Below are positions 55,971 through 64,000 of a stretch of 64,000 nt of DNA, one piece after another; position 1 is the stretch's first letter; each line of letters begins with the position of its first letter. The DNA is from Sporobolomyces roseus. Taxonomy: Eukaryota; Basidiomycota; Microbotryomycetes; Sporidiobolales; Sporidiobolaceae. Position numbers and translations under genes: made by a program. Where the stretch lies: NCBI GenBank assembly GCA_016617785.1, contig JADILM010000004.1, positions 1,860,001 through 1,924,000 of the forward strand, given 5' to 3'. A model generated the notes under the pieces. The model saw nothing but the letters and a program-made list of their open reading frames with translations. It was not told where the DNA came from and searched no databases.

Positions 55971-58900
55971 TCAAATATACTCTCTATAAAAGAACCCCTC
56001 CCTCTCATCCGGCACACTAGCTACCATCCCACTCTCCCTACCCTCCCCATCCTCGGTCTCATCAAGTAATTCAATCCCATCCCCCGTCAAATCCAATAAC
56101 TTCACCCTCAATCCAACATCCGTCAGAGTTTCGACGTACCTTAGAGTCTCTTGTGTCAATCCTTCGATCTGAGGTGAAGAGGGATCAAGGAGGAATAGGA
56201 GGGAATCATGTAATTCTGCATAAGATTCGGGGTTTGAAGGCTGGAGAGAGAGAGAAGAAGAAGAAGAAGAGAAATGGAGTGTTAGAAGGGATGGATTCGG
56301 GGAAGATGGAGGGGGAGGTGAACGAGAATTGGAAAGTAATGTAGAGAGGCGTAAAGACGTGGTAATTCCGTTTGGAGGAGCAGAGGGAGGTATCGATGGA
56401 GTGTTCGAGTTTGAAGAGGAGGTGGTTAAATGTGTAATCGAAGCAATTTCGACTATTCATCCCCCCACAAGACAACGAGAATCTCATGAGCGACTCCAAC
56501 TCTCCCAAAAGAGGAACGGATACTTGAACTTACTTTTCCCCCTCTCGACCGCTCTCTCTGCCAATTCCTCGAATGCTCCTTTCCTCGCTCCTCTTCCTCC
56601 CATTCTCTCATACTCCTCCCTCTCTCTTCCACTCCCAAACTCGACCCACTCGATACCTCGACTTCCTTCTCCCAATCTCACGAGTCTCCACCTTTCTTCC
56701 TTCATGTCCCCTCGAGTTTGAGCGAGAGTTTGACTCTTTGTTCGAGAATGTCCAAACCTCGAATTTCTCGATTGTGATTGCTGTTGTATCGGTACTGAGG
56801 AGGAGATTGTCGTTGAAGATGGTGGGAGGGATACCCAGATTCCTTGGGAGAGGGCAGAGAGGCGTTGGGAACGAACGAATGAGAAACATTCGGAATAAAT
56901 TTTCGATCTCAACCTCCTGAACGAAACATCAAAGGAAATCCATCATCAGCACCTGAAAGAGAGGGAAGGGAGAGAGGGAGGAGAAGTAGTACTTGATAGA
57001 AGGTTTCTCTAGTAATTCATCCCTCATCTCGAATTTCGCAATCTGTTCTTGCCTCAAAACCTTATACGAAACATTTGCCAACTCTCTGTACGATCCGACT
57101 CAACTTGACATCAGCTCTTTCTCCTCTGAAAAGCGGGATGAGTGCAAAGAAGTGAACAAACGTACTTTTCAATCTCCCGCATCGTCCTCAGGCTCTTCTC
57201 CTGCATCAACTCTCGAAATTTCTCCCCCACCATTTCTCCAATCTTTCCAAAATCTCCTTCTTCAACTTCTTCTGAACCTCCCAAAGAGGACAAGTGGGTC
57301 GAATCACTTTCCCTCCATAACCTCATCCAAAACTTGATTAAAACTCTATGTAATTCTCCCATTCCCAATATCAAGGGTTCAACCTCTTCAGTCTGCGGCG
57401 TTGAGGAAGAGAGTAGAGCGAAATGGGTAGCGAGTAGATGAGTAATGTTGAAGGAAACGAAAGGGAACCGAATTCGTTTCTCCTCTGGACAATTCTCATT
57501 CCTCTCTAACAGCTGTAAACGAGATACCTCCGTCGTCGGGTGAAAAATCAGCTCTGTTCCTCTATTCTCATGATTCAAGACAGAGACTCATACCTTTTCC
57601 CAAACCCTTCGTTCTCGTTCCACTTTGACCCATCTCACAAACATTCCAACCTCTTCCCTCCCCCTTCCCTCACATTCCTCCTCAGGTCTCTCCGTCCTAA
57701 ACCCTATTCTCCTCCATCTCCTCTCATTCGCGATCTCGCTCAGTCCGCTCACCTGCCACAGCTCCTCAAACATGCCCGAATCTCGTTCGGGTGAAAATAG
57801 GGTCGAGTGTGAATTGAAGAGGGAGGAATGGTAGGCGAGGAAGAAAAGTTGAGATTGCTCAGACGGTAGAGACTGTGAAGAGAGAGAGAAACAAGTGGTG
57901 AATCAGCTGTGAAAAGAAAGTTTTGGCAGAGAGGGAAGGAAGGGAGGGTACGGTCAAGATTCGATAGAAACCTAATGAAGCGAGTTCTTGATCTCTGAAA
58001 GTTTCGAGAGTCATCCAATCCTCCTTCCCTTCTGTCCCCTTCTCCAATCCCTCAGCGGAGTGACTCGTCAATCCATTCAACAGAGCAGTGAGAATTTTTA
58101 AACTCAATTCAATAGCTTCTTGATCCCCTCCCGACGTATTCGTCAAATTCCTGGATCCCGGTAGCTGAGAAACGAGATGAGGTAGTAAATTCCAAGTTGA
58201 TGAGTTTGTTGAAGTGGAGGAAGGGACGATATTTGGATGAATTTGAGTGAAACCGGTAGGGGAGGAAGTGAGAAGTAGGAGAAGGATTTGAGTTGCAGGT
58301 CGAGAAATGTTCAACAGTGGTTGAGTAGCTGTCAACCCACACTCAGAGTTTGCAATGTATCAGTGAAATGAAGAAGAAGAAAGTGCTTTCGCAGGATTTG
58401 AATGCTCACCAACGATTTCTACGATCCTTTTCACAAACTCTTTCTCACACTTCCTTTTCCCTCCTCCTTCTTGATCCTTCAATTCCAACACGTCCCTAAC
58501 GACGTTCAAAGCATACGCCAACGTGTTTCCAGTGCTTCGTTCGACGACATTCATTAACGTTTCCCATCCATTCCTTCTCTCCAAGAATTCCCCCCTAAAC
58601 TCTTTATCTTTGATCAAAGTTTTGAGTGAGAAAGTGGCCAATTTGAGAGTGGGACCCGAAGAAGTAACGCTCAATTTATCCAAAGTTTCAATCGCTTCAA
58701 TTTCCGGACTCGAACCCAAAATCAATACATTCTTTTTCCCAACCTCTCGAGTTAGAAGTGAATGAAAATTTGAAGGAGTGAGGAGTTGACCAGTTTCTTT
58801 GATTCGGAGGCAGAAGAGAGTTGAAGGTTCAGAGATTGAGAGTTGAGAGGATGAAACTAGTTGTCGAATTATTTCTGGAAGGGGTACACCGGGATCTATA

Positions 58901-59043
58901 CGGGCTTTGACGTGACGTGAGGCATAGTGTACGTGAATTGTAGGGGATTGGGATTGGGGAGAGGGAGAAGCTGTAAGACGAGGTGGGGAACTTTGAGGAA
59001 GGGACGAAGTGGAAGCTAGAGGTGCTGAGGTGGTTGTAGTCAT
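55971..59043 (-). CDS. ELMO/CED-12-family protein
   Basis: ELMO proteins pair with DOCK-type exchange factors to activate Rac-like GTPases. Exons 58410..59043, 57952..58328, 57594..57872, 57166..57512, 56993..57085, 56534..56916 and 55971..56452 give 864 residues. N-terminal ubiquitin-like and armadillo-like helices (HVHYASRHVKARIDPG, LATFSLKTLIKDKEFRG) lead into the ELMO domain (WRRIGFRTERPEEE, RFPFVSFNITHLLATHFAL, RVLIKFWMRLWRES, FRELMQEKSLRTMREIEKY). A PH-like region follows (EERWRLVRLGEGSRGIEWVEF, EIASITHL, SYAELHDSLLFLLD). A CT/CTT microsatellite near 56234-56275 encodes a poly-Ser run inside the PH-like part. Exon ends in the C-terminal half rest on phase and open frame. Confidence 0.8.
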
Positions 59044-59193
59044 TCTCTTGGAGTTGAAAGAGAGTCAAGATAGAGTAGAGTAATGGACTCTAATAAAGAG
59101 AAAGAGATCAACGTCAACGAAGCGAGTTCCCCCTTTCTCTCTTTCCCACCTCACTCACTGTACTCGTAGCGGACAGTAAGCAGAGTCATATGA

Positions 59194-61566
59194 ATGACCT
59201 TTAACTACACCCTCGAATTACGCCTCTCCTCCTCATCTCTTTCCCCTTCTCCCAGCTCTTCTCCCTCTCGCTCAACCTCATTCTGGTCAATCCCATTCCC
59301 CTCTCCAACTACCCAAAATACAACTAGCGCGTCCCGTCGAATCTGGTCCCAACACCTCTCGACTTCCCTTCAAGTTCCCTCCATCCAAACCTCTCAACTC
59401 TGGACTCCCTCTCGCTCCTTACCTCTCCCATCTTCCACTTCTCAACAACCTCCACTAGATTTCCGTCGTGGACCTTTCACGATCGAACGAATCCAACTAA
59501 CCATGCCTCCCTCCTCCCCTTCTTCAAACTCGATCGTTTCACTCCCTACCGGTTCTCTACATCTCTACAAACACCCCTCCTCTTCCTCTTCCTCGAATGA
59601 TTCTCTAACTCTCGCCCTCGTATCAGTTCCAACCCTCCTAAACGCTCCACAAATCCTCCAATTCATTCATTCTCATTCTCCTCAATTCCTAAAAGGTCCA
59701 ATAAAAGAAATGAGGATTTTGAGGGATCAGAACCCGAGTAGATCAATCGTGTTGATCAGGTTTAGGGAAGAGGGGGATAAAGAAAAGTTTAGAAGAGAGT
59801 TTGAGAAGAGGAAATATTGGGAGAGTAAAGATGTACGTCTCTTCTTCTCTCTCTTTCTTTGAGTAGGAGAGCACGAGCTGATGAGGAGGGTTTAACTACT
59901 AGAGTGAAGTATGTCAGATTTTGAATATAGATCAAATTCAAGTAACGACGGAATTGGAACCCTTGATCAAGAAGGGAGGAGATTCTGGGGGGAAACCATC
60001 AATGGCCATGGTTGAATTACCGACTTGTACGATTTGTTTAGAGAAATTGGATAGTAGATCTACTGGTCTAATTCAAATTCAATGCGTTGAGTTCCTCTTT
60101 CTACTCTCTCACTCTCTCACTCTCCGAGGAAAAGGACTGATGAGTTTTGAGGAGTGGGAATATATAGAAACATAATTTTCATTGTAATTGTTTATTGAGA
60201 TGGGGAGATAGTCGGTACGCCCTTCCTCTATTGCTCTCTCGCGTCGCAGACAATTTACTGAACTCCCTCGAGTAGATGTCCAATTTGTCGAGCTACTCAA
60301 CTAGCTTCCTCCTCCTCCTCATCCTCGCTACCCATCACTTCCACCTCGACTTCCACAACTCCCACCGCCCCTCAAGCAGAAGAAGAGAAAACATTCCAAC
60401 CTCGTGAATGTGGGAATTGTCAGAGTACGGCGAATTTATGGATTTGTTTGATTTGTGGTAATATTGGGTGTGGTAGGTATCAAGGTGGAGACGCTTATAA
60501 ACATTTCGTTGGTTCAGATCATTCGTACGTATTATCAATTTTCACTTTTTCTCATTCTCACGATCACCAAAGAGAGGGAGGTTCCTGGAGCTGATTGAGG
60601 TTTGAGAAACAGGTATTCATTGGAATTGGAAACGGGTAGAATTTGGAGTTATACAGGTAAAAAAAAAAACAGCTTCCTTTTCCCTTTTCCTTTTCATTTC
60701 CTCGAATCAATTCTCATTTAACCCCTTCTCTTCATTCGACAGACGACGAATACGTTCATCGACTCCTTCGACTCCCTTCATCCTCTTCCTCCTCCTCCTC
60801 GAAACTAATCGAACTCCCTTCCCTTCCCCCTTCCTCGACCGAAGACCTAACCCCTCAAATCGCCGATGCCTATACTGAAAAACTTAAAATGGGAGGTCCC
60901 GATAGAGATGCAGAAACGGAACAAAGTAAATTGGAAATGATCGCTTTGGAGTACAGTGGGTTGTTGTCAGAACAATTGAGGGAACAGAGGGAATGGTTTG
61001 AGGAGGAAGTTATGAAACATCAGGGGTTCGCGAGGGGTTGGGAAGAGAGGTATGCGAAGGTTGAGAAAGAGAAGAGGGCGTTGGAGATTAGGGGAAAGGA
61101 GAGAGAGGTTAGGGAGAAAGAACGAGAGATTGAATTGGAGATTTTGAGGAAGAGGTTGGAAGGAATGGAGAAGGATTTCAGGCGGGTTGAAGAGGAGAGG
61201 AAGAAGGAGAGGTTGGAACAAGTGAGACTGAGGAAAGAATTGGAGAAATCTTTGGAACAGGAACGAGCGGTTACTAAAAGTTTGACGAGTAATTTGGGGA
61301 GTATGAAGGAGCAATTGGGGGAGAGACAGAGGGAGACGGAGAGTGTTAGAGGAGAGGTGGAGGAGTTGAAGGATCAGTTGAATGATTTGATGGCTGCTTT
61401 GACTATGAGGGAGAGGATAGAAGGGGATAGTGAATTGGCGAACGAATTGAGGGAGGGTACGATGGGAGTTGTTACGCAGCCAGTGAGAGGGGAGGGAGTG
61501 GGGGATGGAGTGAGTCCGAGTCAGGTCCTCGCGGCGAAGAGGAAAAAGAAGAACAAGAAGAAGTGA
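59194..61566 (+). CDS. ETP1: BRAP2/ETP1-type RING and ZnF-UBP protein
   Basis: Cytosolic E3-like protein; the human homologue BRAP modulates Ras-MAPK signalling, and yeast Etp1 acts in ethanol response. Exons 59194..59832, 59918..60085, 60168..60214, 60276..60524, 60613..60656 and 60743..61566 give 656 residues. An N-terminal BRAP2 RRM-like domain (MRILRDQNPSRSIVLIRFRE) leads into a RING finger assembled over four exons (PTCTICLEKLDSR, HNFHCNCLLRWGDSR, CPICR), with Ser/Thr-rich filler. The ZnF-UBP follows (ECGNCQSTANLWICLICG, GCGRYQGGDAYKHF, WSYTDDEYVHRLL). A coiled coil of about 220 residues ends in a lysine run (KRKKKNKKK). The order matches BRAP exactly. Confidence 0.94.
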
Positions 61567-61937
61567 AGGGAATGTTGTTCGTCTTTAGTCGTTAGTTCTG
61601 TCTGTGTTTGTTGTATACCTCAAGTCTCTGCAAGCAAGTTCTTCGTTTCTCGTTTCTCGCAAACGATTATGTGAGGATTCAATTAGAACGTCCGAATATC
61701 GCTTTCACAGCCGGCGACGAGCGAGACCAACGAGAAGTAAAGCACTGATTGCATTGCCATCCGTTGATACAACCGTTCTCCCCATCCTCCCCGTTTGTCC
61801 TTCTCGTGATCACTTTGCAAACCTTCGAACTCGAGCTACAATTCCCTTCACTCATCGTGACAAACTTCGTACTCCACTTTCATGCCTCTCAGTTCCAAGC
61901 TGGCTTTCAATCCTTCGCCCACACAGTCACTAGACCG
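61567..61937. other. convergent intergenic, ETP1 / P10
   Basis: 3' flanks of two convergent genes. No gene is seen. Confidence 0.6.
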
Positions 61938-63260
61938 TCACCAATAGTTGTAACAAGCGGTATACTCGAACTGTATCCCCTTCTCCTTCATCTGAGTCCT
62001 GAGATCATCGTACCTCGAGTAGTCGGTCGTGGGTAGAATGCCGAGATGAACTGTTGCGAGGCGTGGAAAGAGCTGGAGAGTGTCCGGGATTTGTGATTCG
62101 GGAAAGACGTCGTCGAGAGCGATGGAGTGAGGGATGGTTTCAGAAATCCAGTAGGACTCGTTGAATTCGATATTCGAAAGGAGAGGGCAAAAGTTGGCGA
62201 GATCGCGGAGGATAGTGAGGGAGAGACCGTATTGTGCGTAGAACTGGAGATTCTTCAAGAGGGGGAAGGACTGAAAAGCTTGAATGGGGAGTAGATTCTC
62301 CGTTGACTGAGAGGCGTAGTCTTCGAGGGCCATGGACTCCTGGCAGCCGGTCGCTTGCAGGCGGAGGCTTCGAAGATTGGATCCAGCGACCTTGGGAAGA
62401 GCAAGCACATCACCTGGGAGGAGACGGCCCATGTAAACGAGGGATTCCAAGTTGGTGGTTGAACGGGGGAAGAAGATGAAGTGTGCGGCTAGACTGGTCC
62501 AGAATACGATGTCGCGTATTTCGAGGCGTTTGACGGGGAATGGGTAACAGGGAACGGCGTTAAGCGGTGAACGCAGACCCCAGGCGATGTTATCGAACTC
62601 GATACTGTCGGCGGAGCGTATCAATTCTCGACGGCACGCACCGAAAACCTCGATGTAGCTGACTCTGGAGGTTAAAAAGCTGTGGTCGAGCCAATCCAAT
62701 TCGAAGAACCTGATGGTACTGATCGAGGATGAGGAGGGATCTCGAACACGCGAGGATTCGAGAATAGCGAGAACTTCGTGTAAATCCTCCTTCGTCGTGA
62801 AGCAAAGATCGAGGTGTCTGAGCTGCGGGCAAACTGCGAGACTTTGACGATACCATTCAGGAGTTCGGATATCGACGTCGACATCGTTCCGACATCGGCT
62901 AGCATAGGAGCACTTTGGCAAGAGGAATTCGATTGCCCGTGTATCGCGAACCAATGCTCCTAGCGTTCGATCGTCTGCTTCCAAGCTATCGAGAAGGAGG
63001 TCCGCTCTACGTTGTCGAATGCGTAGATCGGAGTCGTATTTGGCGACAAGGAATGGTTGTCGATAGAGGATTCGTCTGATGGTGAGAAGAATTTGTTTCG
63101 AGACCAAGCAGAGAGACGCAACTATTTCGCGCGCCATATTCGTTAGCAATAGTAGTGTAGAGCGATAGAGCGCGCCACACTTACGTGTAGATCCAGGCGT
63201 ATATCCGAGGTGTCCGCAAACGAGATCGACGAGTTCTTGAGGAAGGGACGAGAATGACAT
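61938..63260 (-). CDS. P10: F-box/LRR-like paralogue
   Basis: Exons 63185..63260 and 61938..63121 give 419 residues; the 63-nt phase-1 intron lacks in-frame stops, so a 440-residue read-through form is possible. The F-box is MSFSSLPQELVDLVCGHL, then ASLCLVSKQILLTIRRILYRQPF. Middle blocks include CPQLRHLDLCFTTKEDLHEVL. In the C-terminal block HGPSL is replaced by YGLSL; SYWISETIPHS, DDVFPESQIPDTLQLF and LGILPTTDYSRYDDL remain. It is a lone copy at the right edge, convergent with ETP1. F-box adaptor role inferred. Confidence 0.9.
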   Translation of the reverse strand: MSFSSLPQELVDLVCGHLGYTPGSTRKCGALYRSTLLLLTNMAREIVASLCLVSKQILLTIRRILYRQPFLVAKYDSDLRIRQRRADLLLDSLEADDRTLGALVRDTRAIEFLLPKCSYASRCRNDVDVDIRTPEWYRQSLAVCPQLRHLDLCFTTKEDLHEVLAILESSRVRDPSSSSISTIRFFELDWLDHSFLTSRVSYIEVFGACRRELIRSADSIEFDNIAWGLRSPLNAVPCYPFPVKRLEIRDIVFWTSLAAHFIFFPRSTTNLESLVYMGRLLPGDVLALPKVAGSNLRSLRLQATGCQESMALEDYASQSTENLLPIQAFQSFPLLKNLQFYAQYGLSLTILRDLANFCPLLSNIEFNESYWISETIPHSIALDDVFPESQIPDTLQLFPRLATVHLGILPTTDYSRYDDLRTQMKEKGIQFEYTACYNYW

Positions 63261-63672
63261 CTGCGAAAATTAAGAGCGAGGGATCAGCTTCAGCTTACTC
63301 GCAGCTAGTAATTTACTTCTCTACTCTACAGCATACCCAGCACCGCTCGTTTGTCCCTCTTGTCCCCTCTCCCATCTCTGAGATTGAGAGCAACCATTCA
63401 TCCCCTTGTAACACCCCCGACTGTCGAGCTTGACCTTTCCATAGCCTCCTAAGCACTCTATAGCATATATGATCTTATACTGAGCTCCCCTCCTGCCTTC
63501 TTCACTGACTTCCAATCCCCTCATTCAACGTCTCATCTCCCTCCTCGATTTCCTCCCTTTCCAGCCTCTCAGTAGAGCTGTGACTCACCCTGATAGTATC
63601 TGGGTATCTTGAGGTAGATCGAGTCGAAGTTTGAAGCGAATCTGAGGCGGTAGAGTGAAAGGTGAGAAAGAG
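63261..63672 (-). promoter_or_regulatory. P10 leader exon and leader intron
   Basis: Leader exon about 63589-63672, intron 63261..63588 (328 nt), GTGAGT donor, CGCAG directly before the ATG. Contains TGAGGGGATTGGAAGTCAG and CTATGGAAAGGTC. Confidence 0.75.
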
Positions 63673-63789
63673 AGTCGAATTTCGCAAGTCAGGGGGTTCG
63701 ACAATCTTCAATATTCCTCGCTTTCGAGCTCTCTGACCTTTACGAGAGACTTATTTCACTCGATTCGAAGGGAGGAAGGACTTCGAGTG

Positions 63790-64000
63790 CGATTAGCGAA
63801 GGCTTTCGTCGAAATCATCAGATTCGCTCATTTCAGTCAAGCCTAACCGACCTCGCTCGATCCATTTTCGCTGAATCAGGGTCGACGAATCGCTGAATAT
63901 CTCCAGTACAAAGAGAAACCTAGAGTGGCAGCATTGAGATAGGCAATTCGACAGATTCCATTCATTCGAAGACAATTCACATTCGATTCAAACTGCAAGG
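63790..64000 (-). repeat. promoter repeat, copy 2 (upstream of P10)
   Basis: Inverted match of 47316-47530, running to the window edge, so its full extent is unknown. Confidence 0.85.

Noticed and set aside
56206..56508. Frameshift in the ELMO gene at the CT/CTT repeat
   Set aside because: Counting the repeat shows that the upstream and downstream blocks are in the same frame; the apparent shift came from another frame.
57723..57752. 30-nt intron (GTGAGC ... AATGAG) in the ELMO gene
   Set aside because: Too short for this genome, and the frame reads through cleanly into the ELMO-domain start.
1..64000. tRNA, rRNA or snoRNA genes
   Set aside because: I found no convincing A-box/B-box pair, cloverleaf or box C/D arrangement by eye; a tRNAscan-SE or Infernal run would be decisive.

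Overview
The window looks like nuclear DNA of a basidiomycete yeast or fungus; Pucciniomycotina is my best guess, and I cannot fix the genus. The reasons are dense protein-coding genes broken by many 45-80-nt GT-AG introns, a recurring GCTGAY branch-site motif upstream of the acceptors, small exons (23-47 nt), short intergenic gaps, and a full set of eukaryotic housekeeping genes. No RNA gene, transposase or CRISPR array was found.

Single-copy genes, left to right: a small hypothetical ORF (-), a small membrane protein (+), methionine-R-sulfoxide reductase (-), TIM44 (+), Mediator kinase SSN3/CDK8 (+), a PQ-loop vacuolar transporter homologue (-), the SGT2 TPR co-chaperone (-), the replication factor CDC45 (-), the ribosome-assembly factor TSR4/PDCD2 (+), a kinesin-6 motor (+), the zinc transporter MSC2 (+), an MCM1/SRF-type MADS factor (+), a small hypothetical gene (-), a 668-residue orphan (-), glutaredoxin GRX5 (-), a mitochondrial TPR protein (+), a HIT zinc-finger protein (+), a SPAK/OSR1-like STE20 kinase (-), an ELMO/CED-12 protein (-) and BRAP2/ETP1 (+). 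They share no pathway and look like an ordinary chromosome arm. Exon boundaries were set by splice sites, reading phase and family similarity.

The accessory content is a ten-member paralogous family of F-box/leucine-rich-repeat-like proteins, called P1-P10 here by position. P2-P6 form a tandem block on the minus strand (11.7-21.6 kb), P7-P9 a tandem block on the plus strand (45.8-51.7 kb), and P1 (5.4-6.7 kb) and P10 (61.9-63.3 kb) stand alone. All start with an MSFSSLP-type F-box, have a phase-1 intron at the same place inside the F-box, a divergent LRR-like middle, and a conserved C-terminal block (HGPSL, then IFPE, then LGxLPT). Such proteins usually act as substrate receptors of SCF ubiquitin ligases; that role is inferred here.

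The most unusual signal is upstream of them. Every copy has the same non-coding leader exon, followed by a leader intron of about 300-330 nt that ends at or a few bases before the ATG. Several leaders resemble each other more at the nucleotide level than the proteins do. P5 and P8, 30 kb apart in inverted orientation, are almost identical across about 1.7 kb, while the promoter of P8 instead matches that of P10, so P8 is a mosaic. P3 carries a frameshift. Together this reads as an actively recombining, diversifying gene family under a shared leader architecture.
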